A stretch of DNA of 58,792 bases from Halorientalis salina (GTDB lineage: Archaea; Halobacteriota; Halobacteria; Halobacteriales; Haloarculaceae), in the NCBI RefSeq assembly GCF_005049285.1, contig NZ_SOSC01000015.1:1-58792 (forward strand), given 5' to 3'. This document shows positions 24,926 through 34,459 of this stretch, piece after piece. Made by a program: the position numbers and the translations under genes. Under the pieces are notes generated by a model that was not told where the DNA came from, made no database searches, and was given only the letters and a program-made list of their open reading frames with translations. How positions within the stretch are numbered: position 1 is the first letter of the stretch; the number at the start of each line of letters is the position of its first letter.

Positions 24926-25765
24926 TCACGCGTCTCGGTTGGTCGCTTCGCTAGCGCGTTCCAGAATACGTTCCGCTCGCTTGATGAGCGGTGCGTCTAT
25001 CATTTCCCCGTCGACCTCGTAGACGCCGGATTCGGTCTGCTCGTCGGCAGCGAGGACACGCTCAGCCCACTCGATGTCGCTCTGATCGGGGGTGAAAGCA
25101 TCGTTGATGATCGACACCTGATCGGGATGGATCGCCATCTTTCCGTCGTAGCCGAGTTCAATAGCGAATTCCGTCTCCTCACGGAGCCCGTCAGCATCGC
25201 CGAAGTCGGTGTAAACGGTGTCGATAGCGTCGACATCGGCTGCACTGGCTGCAAGCACTACGCGCTCACGCGCGTACAGAACCTCCGTTCCCTCGCTGGT
25301 ACGGGTCGCACCGATATCCGCGGTCAGATCCTCGGCACCGAACAACAGCGCGTCGGTCCCCGGCGCCGCGGCGATCTCGTCGGCCCGGAGGACGCCACTC
25401 GCGGACTCGATAAGTGCCTGCACTGGGAGGTCAGCATCCTCTTCCGCCAGCAGGCGCGTCAGTCTGGTTACGTCGTTGGCCGATTCGGTCTTGGGAAGCA
25501 TCACGCTGTCCGGGTGTGTTCCAGACAGTACCGTCGTGAGGTCGGTGCTGGCCCCGTATTCGATTGGATTGACGCGAACACAAATTCGACCGTCGGCCTT
25601 GACATCGTCGAGTACATTCTGTACAGCCTTACGAGCGGTCTGTTTGTTGCTTGGAACGACCGCGTCTTCGAGATCAAAGACGACTACGTCAGCTTCGCTC
25701 CGAACTGCCTTACGCATGATTTCGGGCTGGTCTCCCGGTGCGAACAAGATACTACGACGACCCAT
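24926..25765 (-). CDS. CitE-like beta-hydroxyacyl-CoA lyase (HpcH/HpaI family)
   Basis: The protein has 279 residues from the ATG at 25765 (MGRRSILFAPGDQP); the longer frame to 25852 runs toward the IS hairpin. Family marks: 'RRSILFAPGDQPEIMRKA', 'DVVVFDLEDAV' with the Asp-Glu-Asp that helps hold Mg, 'ICVRVNPI', 'ALIESASGV' with the metal-binding Glu, and 'LLFGAEDLTADIG'. Members split citramalyl-CoA, malyl-CoA or, in Mycobacterium tuberculosis Rv2498c, (R)-3-hydroxy-3-methylglutaryl-CoA. With the dehydrogenase, carboxylase and MaoC genes 2.3-9 kb away I favour the last type of substrate. An IS605-type element lies just before it. Confidence 0.9.
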   Translation of the reverse strand: MGRRSILFAPGDQPEIMRKAVRSEADVVVFDLEDAVVPSNKQTARKAVQNVLDDVKADGRICVRVNPIEYGASTDLTTVLSGTHPDSVMLPKTESANDVTRLTRLLAEEDADLPVQALIESASGVLRADEIAAAPGTDALLFGAEDLTADIGATRTSEGTEVLYARERVVLAASAADVDAIDTVYTDFGDADGLREETEFAIELGYDGKMAIHPDQVSIINDAFTPDQSDIEWAERVLAADEQTESGVYEVDGEMIDAPLIKRAERILERASEATNRDA

Positions 25766-25841
25766 ACACTGAACCAGCCTCTTCGGCCACCTATAGCTAG
25801 TGGTTTCTGTCATGCGATCTAAACGAAAGACAGCGCGAGTT

Positions 25842-25863
25842 CCCCGCCCCACCGTGGGCGGGG
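25842..25863. repeat. Left-end hairpin of the IS605-type element
   Basis: Eight perfect pairs (CCCCGCCC with GGGCGGGG) around the loop CACCGT. Confidence 0.75.
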
Positions 25864-25873
25864 GTGAAGCGCG

Positions 25874-26281
25874 TCACTCCGGCGCGTGTTCTGTCTCCTC
25901 GATATACCGTTCAACCACTTCCTCCGACACTGCCCCTGTCGTCCCCACATAGTATCCGACCTTCCAGAATCCGCCGCCCCAGAAATACGACGCTCGAATC
26001 TTGGGATACCGCTCCAGCAGGTGCTTTCCAGAGTACGATTTAAACTGCTGAGCGATGTCAGCCGGACTGTGATCCGGGTTGGTTTGCACGAACAGGTGAA
26101 CGTGGTCGTCCGCAATCTCCAACGCCAGAATCTCGTGTCCGAAGTGGGCAGCAGTCTCACCAAACAACTTCCGTACGTCTTTCTCCACCATACCGAGAAC
26201 CGGATGGCGGTACTTGGGACACCACACGAAGTGATACTTGCAGGAACTAACCGAATGTGCATGACTACGGTACTCCTCCAT
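25874..26281 (-). CDS. tnpA: TnpA, Y1 HUH transposase of IS200/IS605
   Basis: The protein has 135 residues from the ATG at 26281. It has the HUH metal motif DHVHLFV (His60, His62) and the C-terminal nucleophile Tyr126 in VVERYIEET, with the usual 'SYFWGGGFWKVGYYVGTTG' bridge between them. The enzyme cuts and joins single-stranded DNA at the end hairpins. Complete and apparently active. Confidence 0.95.
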   Translation of the reverse strand: MEEYRSHAHSVSSCKYHFVWCPKYRHPVLGMVEKDVRKLFGETAAHFGHEILALEIADDHVHLFVQTNPDHSPADIAQQFKSYSGKHLLERYPKIRASYFWGGGFWKVGYYVGTTGAVSEEVVERYIEETEHAPE

Positions 26282-26325
26282 CCCTAATCCCCACATTTAT
26301 GACAGTCTGAAACGATTATCAAAGC

Positions 26326-27630
26326 ATGGGTGAGAAAGCCACGAAGACGATTCAGATGCGACTTCACGTAGCGTCTGGTGAGCGGTCGTGGCTTCACGAT
26401 GCCCGCCTCGCATCACGCGAGATATTCAACGAAACCATCCGCCTCAAACAGCAAGGGTACACTCGCACCGAGATACAGAAGGAGGTTGACCGCGACGACT
26501 TCTTGCGGAACAACAAGTGCGCGGTCGTCGGCAAAGCCCTCCAAACGTGGGACTCCTACCAGTCACTCAAGGAGTGGTGGGAGAACCAAGACGACCCTGA
26601 TGGCGGCAAACCGACGCCGCCGAGTACGGACAAGAACGGTGCGTATCCGCTCGTGATGGCACACACGGAAGGCTACCGCCTCACCGTGGATGACGACACG
26701 AACCGCGTCCAGTTCCGCATCAGCCCGAAACCATACAAGAAGGTGAGAGGCCACCTTCGGGGTGAGCCGGATGCGATGGACGAACTTCGGGACGCCCTCA
26801 CGTCGGATGAGGTGGATATGGGGCAGGCCGAACTCCTGTACCGTGATGGCGTGTACTACCTACACGTCACGGTTACACGCGAGTTCGATGTGCCCGACCC
26901 CGACACCAGCGACACACTCGTCGGTGTGGACATCAACGAGCGCAACGTCGCACTCACCGCCCTCGACCGCGGGACGATGCGGACGAAGGGCACGCTTGTC
27001 CTCGACTATGGACGAGTCAAACAGGAACGCCAACGTTACCATACGATCACGAAACGCTGTCAGGAACACGGCAAGACGAGCATCCACCGGAAACTCGGTG
27101 ACAAGGAAGAACGATTCACTGAGTGGGTGCTGCACCGTCTCTCCCGTGCCGTCGTGGAGTTCGCAGCACGGTTCTCGAACCCGGTTATCATGTTCGAGGA
27201 TATGAGCGGTATCCGCGACGAAATCAAGTACGGGACGTATATGAACCGTCGATTGCACAAACTGCCGTTCCACAAGTTCGAGAAATTCGTCTCGTACAAG
27301 GCGACGTGGCGAGAGATTCCGACAGACACGGTTGACGCTTACTACAACTCGAAGATGTGTTCGTGCTGTGGGGAGCGTGGGTATCGGCAAGGACGGCGGT
27401 TCCAGTGTACGAACGACGAGTGTGATGTAGCGCAAGACCACGGCGACCGGAATGCGTCGGTGAACATCGCGTGGCGCGAGAAGGCGAAGCTCGACGGAAC
27501 CGAATCGAATTACCGGAATCACAAAACCCAACCACAGGTTCGGTTGGTGCGTCTGTCCGGGTCGGGGCGCGTAAGCCGCCCACCCTCATCCCGCTCGCTT
27601 GCCGAGCAGGGAGTGCTAGCGCACGGCTGA
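26326..27630 (+). CDS. tnpB: TnpB of the IS605-type element
   Basis: The protein has 434 residues. The RuvC acids are present: GVDINERN (Asp), IMFEDMSGIRD (Glu) and DHGDRNASVNIA (Asp), with the zinc ribbon CSCC...CTNDEC between. It belongs to a different TnpB branch from the one at 3758: the insert around residues 85-110 and the 'VNIAWREKAKLDG' tail differ. The 3' end runs into the right-end hairpin 15 nt after the stop, where its omega RNA should lie. Confidence 0.9.
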   Translation: MGEKATKTIQMRLHVASGERSWLHDARLASREIFNETIRLKQQGYTRTEIQKEVDRDDFLRNNKCAVVGKALQTWDSYQSLKEWWENQDDPDGGKPTPPSTDKNGAYPLVMAHTEGYRLTVDDDTNRVQFRISPKPYKKVRGHLRGEPDAMDELRDALTSDEVDMGQAELLYRDGVYYLHVTVTREFDVPDPDTSDTLVGVDINERNVALTALDRGTMRTKGTLVLDYGRVKQERQRYHTITKRCQEHGKTSIHRKLGDKEERFTEWVLHRLSRAVVEFAARFSNPVIMFEDMSGIRDEIKYGTYMNRRLHKLPFHKFEKFVSYKATWREIPTDTVDAYYNSKMCSCCGERGYRQGRRFQCTNDECDVAQDHGDRNASVNIAWREKAKLDGTESNYRNHKTQPQVRLVRLSGSGRVSRPPSSRSLAEQGVLAHG

Positions 27631-27644
27631 GGGAACTACAAAAG

Positions 27645-27666
27645 CCTCGGGCCACCGCGCCCGAGG
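27645..27666 (+). repeat. Right-end hairpin of the IS605-type element
   Basis: CCTCGGGC pairs with GCCCGAGG around CACCGC. It is likely also the last stem of this element's omega RNA. Confidence 0.75.
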
Positions 27667-28013
27667 TTGTTTACTGCGGATATTGGGTTCGCTTCACTGT
27701 GTGACGTACGGGTCGGCGATACTACGGACGAATCCCCATTGCCAGAATGAGAGATGTCTTGGCCACGCCGAAATGCGAACTGTCCGCCATGCGATTCTCC
27801 AACGCGTCTGTAGTGTGCCCTGAAGAGACGTACTTATACGACGAGAGTACTGTTACACTAGATCTGAGTCTTCTTTTTTACCGGACGAAATAGTATATGC
27901 GATCCTATGAATCGTAAACACTTCGTTTACACCATACGTAAAGGATATTATATCATGAATGTCGCGAATATATTTTGAATCTATTACTTATATAGTAAAA
28001 ATTATAGGCCACG
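27667..28013. other. AT-rich intergenic DNA, 347 bp
   Basis: No gene is visible. Base composition drops sharply after about 27840, with runs such as ATTATAGG and TATATAGTAAAA, and leads to the promoter of the carboxylase operon. Confidence 0.6.
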
Positions 28014-28022
28014 TTTATATAT
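28014..28022 (+). promoter_or_regulatory. TATA box of the ligase-dehydrogenase-carboxylase operon
   Basis: TTTATATAT is centred 28 nt before the ATG at 28046: a near-ideal archaeal TATA box for a leaderless message. Confidence 0.7.
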
Positions 28023-28045
28023 CAGAGTGCTATTTGTGACGGTGT

Positions 28046-29728
28046 ATGGTTGCGAGCCACAATCTTTCAGACTACGACATGGAGCGTGAATCGTTCTCGT
28101 GGGACGACATCTACGCGGAAGCCGATTGGGACGCACCGGCGGAACTGAACATCGGTCACGAAGTCGCCGACCGCCACGCCACCGATCGTGGGAAAGTCGC
28201 GCTGTATCAGGTCGGCACCGACGGGGAACTGACGACGATGACGTTCTGGGAACTGGCCGACCGGTCGAGCCAGTTCGCGAACGTCTTGGAGGGCCTCGGT
28301 GTCGAACAAGGGGACCGGGTGTTCTCGTACATGCCCCGGATTCCCGAACACTACGTGGCACTCGTGGGGACGCTCAAACACGGTGCGGTCTGGGGGAGCG
28401 TCAACGAGCGGTTCGGGCCGGACGGCATCTCCTACCGACTCGACGACTGCGATGCGAAGGTCGTCGTCACCACGACCGACAACCGTGAGACAGTCGAAGC
28501 AGCACTGGACGACGCACCAACGGTCGAGCACGTTATCACAGTCGACCGGGGGAGTGGCGCACCCGCGGACGACGTGGTCTTCAATACGGCCCTCGACGAC
28601 GCGAGCACCGAATACGAGGTCGCCGAAACCGGTGGCGAAGACGACGCGATGCTGTACTACACGTCGGGGACGACTGGCCTTGCGAAGGGTGTCCGCCACA
28701 AGCAGCGCTGGGTGGCTGGCGTCGCCGCGACCCAGAAGTACGCCGTCGACCTCCAGCCCGGCGACCTCTACTGGAGCACCGGCGACCTGGGCTGGCTGAC
28801 GGGCGCGATCAACACGCTCGGTGCCTGGTTCTGGGGTGCCTCCCTGTTCACCTACGAGGGCGAGTTCGACCCCGAGGAGTGGGCCGAACTGCTCGACGAA
28901 TATCCCATCAACGTGCTATTTTCGGTGCCGACGGCCTACCGGATGCTCCGGGAGAAAGAGGACGTCCTGGAGGGCGTCGATCTCGACTTGCGCCACGCGC
29001 TCTCGATCGGCGAACCCCTCAGCGCCGGCGTCGTCGAGTGGGGCAAAGAGGAACTCGGCGTCACCATCCTCGACACGTACGGCCAGACCGAGACGGGCAA
29101 CATGATCATCAACAACTACCCGACGATGGAGCTCCGGCCCGGCTCGATGGGGAAGCCGCTTCCGGGCATCGAAGCCGAGATCGTCGACCCCGATACGGGT
29201 GAGGTACTCCCACCGGGGGAGACCGGTGAGATCGCCCAGCGCGGCGACTACCCCTGTTTCTTCGCCGAGTACTGGAACAAACCCGCCAAGACCGAGAAGT
29301 GCTTCGTCGACGGGCCCAGCGGCGAGTGGTACCTCTCGGGCGACCTCGCCCACAAGGACGAGGACGGCTACTTCTGGTTCGAGGGGCGAGCCGACGACGT
29401 CATCCTCTCGTCGGGCTACCGCATCGGACCCTTCGAGGTCGAGAGCTCGCTGGGCGAACACGAGGCCGTCGCCGAGCCGGCCGTCGTTCCGAAACCGCAC
29501 GCGGAACGTGGCAACATTGTTAAGGCATACGTCGTACCTAGTGAAGGCACGGAGCCATCTGAGGGCCTCAAAGATGACATCAAAACCCACGTGAAAGAGG
29601 AACTGTCGGCCCACGAATACCCGCGCGAAATCGAGTTCCGCGACGAGTTGCCCAAGACCGTCACGGGCAAGATCCGCCGGACAGAGCTCCAAGACGAAGC
29701 CGAAGAAGAGACAGAAGCAGACTCCTAA
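28046..29728 (+). CDS. Acyl-CoA synthetase of the acetyl/medium-chain type
   Basis: The protein has 560 residues with all ANL motifs: TSGTTGLAKG at 206-215, DTYGQTETG, YLSGDLAHKDEDGYFWFEGR and the C-terminal lysine in KTVTGKIRR. The N-terminus (ELNIGHEVADRHA) is of the acetyl-CoA-synthetase-like branch that also includes propionyl-, isobutyryl- and isovaleryl-CoA ligases. It opens an operon with acyl-CoA dehydrogenase, biotin-dependent carboxylase and MaoC hydratase genes. The probable role is making the acyl-CoA that the dehydrogenase oxidises, for example from isovalerate. The exact acid is inferred from context only. Confidence 0.9.
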   Translation: MVASHNLSDYDMERESFSWDDIYAEADWDAPAELNIGHEVADRHATDRGKVALYQVGTDGELTTMTFWELADRSSQFANVLEGLGVEQGDRVFSYMPRIPEHYVALVGTLKHGAVWGSVNERFGPDGISYRLDDCDAKVVVTTTDNRETVEAALDDAPTVEHVITVDRGSGAPADDVVFNTALDDASTEYEVAETGGEDDAMLYYTSGTTGLAKGVRHKQRWVAGVAATQKYAVDLQPGDLYWSTGDLGWLTGAINTLGAWFWGASLFTYEGEFDPEEWAELLDEYPINVLFSVPTAYRMLREKEDVLEGVDLDLRHALSIGEPLSAGVVEWGKEELGVTILDTYGQTETGNMIINNYPTMELRPGSMGKPLPGIEAEIVDPDTGEVLPPGETGEIAQRGDYPCFFAEYWNKPAKTEKCFVDGPSGEWYLSGDLAHKDEDGYFWFEGRADDVILSSGYRIGPFEVESSLGEHEAVAEPAVVPKPHAERGNIVKAYVVPSEGTEPSEGLKDDIKTHVKEELSAHEYPREIEFRDELPKTVTGKIRRTELQDEAEEETEADS

Positions 29729-29788
29729 CCGGCATCCAGCGGGGACGGAGTCGCCAACACCAGATCGAACTACGTTCACACAACAATC

Positions 29789-30955
29789 ATGAATTTCGAC
29801 ACAACGCAGGAACGTTCGATGATTCGGTCGACCGCCGAGGACGTGGCGGCCGAGTACGGACCGGAGTATTGGCGCAAGAAAGAGGAAGCCGGAGAGTTCG
29901 CCCAGGGATTCTGGGACGAACTCGCGGAGGCAGACTTCCACGGCCTGCTGGTTCCCGAAGAGTACGAGGGGGCCGGCATGGGCATGCAAGAGATGGGGCT
30001 GGCGATGGAGACGCTCTGTGCGGAGGGCTGTGGCATGGCCGGCACCTGGTACTTGGTGCTCACTGCCGGCATGGCCGCCGTCGGCATCCGCGAAAACGGG
30101 ACCGAGGCTCAGAAAGAGCGGTACCTGCCCGACATCGCCAACGGCGAACGCAACTTCTCCATCGGCATCACCGAACCGGAGGCCGGGACGAACACGCTGA
30201 ACGTCGCGACACGAGCGGAGAAGGACGGCGACGAGTACGTCCTCAACGGCCAGAAGGCATGGATCACGTTCTCGGACCGCGCGGACAACATGATCATCGT
30301 CACGCGGACGACGCCGCGCGACGAGGTTGACCGAGGCACCGACGGCATTAGTCTGTTCATTGTCGATATGGACTCCCCGGGGATCGACGTTGCGCCCATC
30401 GATAAACACGGCATCAACTACTCGAAGTCCTGCGAGGTGTTCCTCGAAGACGTGCGCGTGCCCGAGGAGAACCTGCTCGGTGAGGAGGACGACGGGTGGT
30501 GGGCGCTCGTCGATATGCTCAATCCCGAACGCATCGGCTTCGCCGCTGCCGGGACCGGCATCGGGAAACTGGCCGCCGACACGGCAATCCAGTACGCCAA
30601 CGATCGCGAAGTGTTCGATGCACCGGTCGGCAGCCATCAGGCCGTCTCGTTCCCCATCACGAAGGCCTACGCGCGCATGGAGACTGCGGCGCTGATGCGC
30701 GAGAAGGCGTCCTGGCTCTACGACCAGGGCGAGGAGTGTGGCTACGAGACCAACGTTGCGAAGGCGACGGCCGTCAGCGCAGGCATCGAGGCGGTCAAGC
30801 AGTCGATGCAGGCCTTCGGCGGCTGGGGCTACGCGAAAGAGTACGATGTCGAGCGGTGGTGGCGTGAGATCAACCTCACCCGCCTGGCCCCGGTCTCCCA
30901 GCAGATGGCGTACAATCATATCAGCCAGCAGCTCGGCTTCCCCAAGTCATACTAA
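29789..30955 (+). CDS. Acyl-CoA dehydrogenase, possibly isovaleryl/branched-chain type
   Basis: The protein has 388 residues, the usual length. FAD-binding and substrate boxes are clear: [13 protein letters not shown] (127-139) and [10 protein letters not shown] (156-165). In the C-terminal loop, where medium- and short-chain enzymes carry the catalytic Glu in a YEGT motif, this protein reads [10 protein letters not shown] and has no Glu. A Glu is instead found at 247 in [11 protein letters not shown], where isovaleryl-CoA dehydrogenase has its base (alignment by eye). That supports a branched-chain substrate. The stop codon overlaps the next start by one base (TAATG). Confidence 0.9.
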   Translation: MNFDTTQERSMIRSTAEDVAAEYGPEYWRKKEEAGEFAQGFWDELAEADFHGLLVPEEYEGAGMGMQEMGLAMETLCAEGCGMAGTWYLVLTAGMAAVGIRENGTEAQKERYLPDIANGERNFSIGITEPEAGTNTLNVATRAEKDGDEYVLNGQKAWITFSDRADNMIIVTRTTPRDEVDRGTDGISLFIVDMDSPGIDVAPIDKHGINYSKSCEVFLEDVRVPEENLLGEEDDGWWALVDMLNPERIGFAAAGTGIGKLAADTAIQYANDREVFDAPVGSHQAVSFPITKAYARMETAALMREKASWLYDQGEECGYETNVAKATAVSAGIEAVKQSMQAFGGWGYAKEYDVERWWREINLTRLAPVSQQMAYNHISQQLGFPKSY

Positions 30956-32724
30956 TGTTCGAGAAAGTCCTTGTCGCCAACCGCGGCGAAATCGCCGTCC
31001 GCGTCATGGCGGCATGTGAAGAACTGGGTATCGAGACGGTCGCCGTCTACAGCGACGCCGACCGCAACAGTGGTCACGTCGCGTACGCCGACGAAGCGTA
31101 CAATGTCGGTCCCGCACCGGCCAGCGACTCGTATCTCGACCAGGCGGAGATCATCGACGTCGCCCAGCGCGCTGGCGCGGACGCGATTCATCCCGGCTAC
31201 GGCTTCCTCGCCGAGAACGCCGAGTTCGCTCGGAAAGTCGAAGACGCCGACGGCATCACCTGGGTCGGACCCCCGAGTGATGCGATGGAGACCCTCGGCG
31301 AGAAGACGAAAGCCCGGACGGTGATGCAGGAGGCCGACGTGCCGGTCGTTCCGGGAACGACCGAGCCGGTCGACGACCCCGAAGAGGTGCGCGAACTCGG
31401 CGAGGAGTTCGGCTATCCCATCGCCATCAAGGCCGAAGGCGGCGGTGGCGGTCGTGGCATGAAGATCGTCCGCAGCGAGGCCGAAGTCGAGGACGCGCTC
31501 GAAAGCGCCCAGCGCGAGGGCGAGGCGTACTTCGGCAACGACTCGGTGTACGTCGAGAAGTACCTCGAAGCCCCGAAACACATCGAGGTACAGGTACTCG
31601 CGGACGAACACGGCAACGTCCGCCACCTCGGCGAGCGCGATTGCTCACTGCAGCGCCGTCACCAGAAGGTCATCGAGGAGGCCCCGAGCCCGGCGCTCGA
31701 CGCCGAACTCCGCGAGCAAATCGGCGAAGCCGCCCGCCAGGGCGTCCAGGAAGCCGGCTACACCAACGCCGGCACTGTGGAATTCCTCGTCGAGGACGGG
31801 GAGTTCTACTTCATGGAAGTCAACACCCGGATTCAGGTCGAGCACACCGTCAGCGAGGAAGTGACGGGGATCGACATCGTCCGGTGGCAGTTGCGGGTCG
31901 CCGCCGGCGAGGAACTCGACTTCTCGCAGGACGACGTCGAGATCGACGGCCACTCGATCGAGTACCGCATCAACGCGGAGAACCCGGCCAACGACTTCGC
32001 GCCGACACCGGGGCCGCTGAAGACGTACAGGCCGCCGACGAGCATCGGGATTCGGCTCGATCACGCCGTCGGCCAGGGCGACGACATCGGTGGCGATTAC
32101 GACTCGATGATTGCCAAGCTGATCGTCACCGGTGAAGATCGCGAGCACTGTCTCGAACGGTCCAAGCGGGCGCTGGAACACTTCGAGGTCGAGGGCGTCC
32201 ACACGACGATCCCATTCCACCGGCTGATGCTCGACGACGAGACGTTCGTGAGCGGCGAGCACACGACGAAGTACCTCGATCAGGACCTCGACGACGCGAA
32301 TCTCGACGACGCCGTCGAGCAGTGGGGGTCCGAGCCCGAAGCTGGCAGTACCGGCAACGGATCCGAGACAGCTGAACTCGCCGTCGAGGTCGACGGCAAA
32401 CGATTCGATGTCGTCGTCGAAGACGGGCTCCCGCAAGCCCCGACTGGCGGGACCGACGCAGGCGGGAGTTCCAGCGGCTCCGGCGGCAGCGGGAGTCCGG
32501 ACGTAGCAGCCGCGGGTGCGATCACCGCCGAGATGCAGGGAACCATTCTCTCGGTCGAGGTCGAGGAAGGCGACGAGCTCGCACAGGGCGACGTCGTCTG
32601 CGTACTGGAGGCGATGAAAATGGAAAACGACGTGGTCGCGGCCACGAGCGGGACTGTCGAATCCATCCCGATCGAAGAGGACGAGAGCGTCGATATGGGA
32701 GACACGCTCGTCACGCTGGAGTGA
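30955..32724 (+). CDS. Biotin carboxylase plus biotin carrier subunit of an acyl-CoA carboxylase
   Basis: The protein has 589 residues. Residues 1-450 are the biotin carboxylase: [16 protein letters not shown], the ATP-grasp glycine loop '[12 protein letters not shown]', the '[17 protein letters not shown]' segment and '[15 protein letters not shown]'. A Gly/Ser linker near 495-510 leads to the biotinyl domain with EAMKME and the biotinylated Lys555. It carboxylates biotin with ATP and bicarbonate, then hands CO2 to the carboxyltransferase encoded next. It is shorter than bacterial PccA/MccA (about 660), typical of the archaeal AccBC form. Confidence 0.95.
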   Translation: MFEKVLVANRGEIAVRVMAACEELGIETVAVYSDADRNSGHVAYADEAYNVGPAPASDSYLDQAEIIDVAQRAGADAIHPGYGFLAENAEFARKVEDADGITWVGPPSDAMETLGEKTKARTVMQEADVPVVPGTTEPVDDPEEVRELGEEFGYPIAIKAEGGGGGRGMKIVRSEAEVEDALESAQREGEAYFGNDSVYVEKYLEAPKHIEVQVLADEHGNVRHLGERDCSLQRRHQKVIEEAPSPALDAELREQIGEAARQGVQEAGYTNAGTVEFLVEDGEFYFMEVNTRIQVEHTVSEEVTGIDIVRWQLRVAAGEELDFSQDDVEIDGHSIEYRINAENPANDFAPTPGPLKTYRPPTSIGIRLDHAVGQGDDIGGDYDSMIAKLIVTGEDREHCLERSKRALEHFEVEGVHTTIPFHRLMLDDETFVSGEHTTKYLDQDLDDANLDDAVEQWGSEPEAGSTGNGSETAELAVEVDGKRFDVVVEDGLPQAPTGGTDAGGSSSGSGGSGSPDVAAAGAITAEMQGTILSVEVEEGDELAQGDVVCVLEAMKMENDVVAATSGTVESIPIEEDESVDMGDTLVTLE

Positions 32725-32730
32725 ATACAC

Positions 32731-34455
32731 ATGCGAATCAGAGTCTCAGACGACACGACGGAATCGGAGGCCCAGGCGATCGCCGATGCACTGGCAACCC
32801 ATTTCCAGGACGACGTGATACTCGTCGTCGACAGCGGCGAGGAAGTTGGGAGCGCGTCGTACGACGGCGGAGGCGGGTCTCAACAATCGACCGAGGAACC
32901 GGTGGACGACGACCTCGGGCCGACAGCTCGCGAGGAGGAACTGATCGACGAGATCGAGGAAATCCTCGAAGGTGGGCCCGAGAAGTACAAGGAACAACTG
33001 CCCGAGGAAGGCAAACTGTTCGTCCGGGACCGAATCGACCTGTGGTTCGGCGAGGACTGCCTGTTCGAGGACGGCAAGTTCGCGGAGTTCGACGCCGAAG
33101 ACCAGTTACCCGCAGACGGTCTCATCACGGGGGCCGCGGAGTTCGAGGGCCGCGACCTGCACTACATGGCCAACGACTACACGGTCAAACGCGGGAGTAT
33201 GGCCGCGAAGGGCGTCGAGAAGTTCCTCAGGATGCAGGAACGGGCGCTCAAAACCGGCCGGCCGGTCCTCTATCTGATGGACTCCTCGGGCGGTCGCATC
33301 GACCAGCAGTCTGGCTTTTTCGCCAACCGCCAGGGCATCGGGAAGTACTACTACAACCACTCGATGCTCTCGGGGCGCGTCCCACAGATCTGCGTGCTGT
33401 ACGGGCCATGTATCGCCGGGGCGGCGTACACGCCTGTGTTCGCGGACTTCACCGTCATGGTCCGGGACATGAGCGCGATGGCCATCGCCAGCCCCCGGAT
33501 GGTCGAGATGGTCACCGGCGAAAAGATCGACCTGCAGGATCTGGGTGGGCCGGACGTCCACGCACAGTACTCAGGCAGCGCGGATCTCGTCGCCGACGAC
33601 GAGGAACACGCGCGGGAACTCGTCGCCCAACTCATCGGCTATCTCCCCGATAATTCTGACGAGGACCCGCCACAGACCAGCGGCGAGGCACCGAAGTTCT
33701 CGCCGGAGGGTATCGACTCGATCGTCCCGCAGGAACCGAACAAGGGCTACGATATGTTCGACGTGATCGACCGGGTCGTCGACGCCGGGTCGACGCTCGA
33801 ACTCCGCCCTGAGTACGGGAAGGAGATCATCACGTCGTTCGCCCGGATCGACGGCCGCCCGGTCGGGATCGTCGCCAACCAGCCCAACCACCGTGCCGGC
33901 GCGATCTTCCCGGACGCCGCCGAGAAAGCCGCGGAGTTCATCTGGACCTGCGACGCCTATAACATCCCGCTGTTGTATCTCTGTGACACGCCGGGCTTCA
34001 TGGCCGGGTCGGGTGTCGAGAAGGAGGGGATCCTCGAACAGGGCAAGAAGATGATCTACGCCACCTCCTCGGCGACGGTGCCCAAACAGTCCGTCGTCGT
34101 GCGGAAAGCCTACGGTGCGGGCATCTACGCGATGTCCGGTCCCGCCTACGATCCCGAATCGGTTATCGGGCTGCCCAGCGGCGAGATCGCGATCATGGGT
34201 CCGGAAGCGGCGATTAACGCCGTCTACGCCCGAAAGCTCTCCCAGATCGACGACGAGGAGGAACGCGCACAGCGTGAGCAGGAACTCCGCGAGGAGTACC
34301 GCGAGGACATCGACATCCACCGGATGGCCAGCGAGGTCGTCATCGACGAGATCGTCCCGCCCTCCTCGCTCCGAGAGGAACTGACGAACCGCTTTGCGTT
34401 CTACGAGACCGTCGAGAAGGACCTGCCCGACAAGAAACACGGGACGATCCTCTAA
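32731..34455 (+). CDS. Acyl-CoA carboxylase carboxyltransferase with an apparent N-terminal PccX-like domain
   Basis: The protein has 574 residues, about 55-60 more than common PccB proteins. Residues 1-40 (RVSDDTTESEAQAIADALA...) resemble the small PccX/epsilon subunit of haloarchaeal and actinobacterial carboxylases; an Asp/Glu-rich linker follows. The carboxyltransferase core begins near residue 65, with oxyanion-forming glycine pairs in DSSGGRIDQQS and 'AYGAGIYAMSGPAYDP'. The pocket stretch 'DTPGFMAGSGVEKEGI' is nearer to methylcrotonyl-CoA-type subunits than to the classic propionyl type (VPGFLPG). Encoded 6 bp after the biotin subunit. The acyl substrate cannot be fixed: methylcrotonyl-CoA fits the operon, propionyl-CoA remains possible. 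Confidence 0.88.
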   Translation: MRIRVSDDTTESEAQAIADALATHFQDDVILVVDSGEEVGSASYDGGGGSQQSTEEPVDDDLGPTAREEELIDEIEEILEGGPEKYKEQLPEEGKLFVRDRIDLWFGEDCLFEDGKFAEFDAEDQLPADGLITGAAEFEGRDLHYMANDYTVKRGSMAAKGVEKFLRMQERALKTGRPVLYLMDSSGGRIDQQSGFFANRQGIGKYYYNHSMLSGRVPQICVLYGPCIAGAAYTPVFADFTVMVRDMSAMAIASPRMVEMVTGEKIDLQDLGGPDVHAQYSGSADLVADDEEHARELVAQLIGYLPDNSDEDPPQTSGEAPKFSPEGIDSIVPQEPNKGYDMFDVIDRVVDAGSTLELRPEYGKEIITSFARIDGRPVGIVANQPNHRAGAIFPDAAEKAAEFIWTCDAYNIPLLYLCDTPGFMAGSGVEKEGILEQGKKMIYATSSATVPKQSVVVRKAYGAGIYAMSGPAYDPESVIGLPSGEIAIMGPEAAINAVYARKLSQIDDEEERAQREQELREEYREDIDIHRMASEVVIDEIVPPSSLREELTNRFAFYETVEKDLPDKKHGTIL

Positions 34456-34459
34456 ACCC

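Larger units (their letters stand above)
25842..27666. mobile_element. IS200/IS605-family element with divergent tnpA and tnpB
   Basis: Both ends carry a perfect hairpin, CCCCGCCC/GGGCGGGG at 25842-25863 and CCTCGGGC/GCCCGAGG at 27645-27666, as this family needs for single-strand excision and insertion. tnpA (minus) and tnpB (plus) are divergent with 44 bp between their starts. Both frames are intact, so this is the one element here that could move itself and mobilise the solo TnpB units. Confidence 0.8.

Noticed and set aside
28916-30919. 667-codon minus-strand frame under the ligase and dehydrogenase
   Set aside because: Very long but antisense to two genes with complete motifs; long shadows are expected at this GC content.
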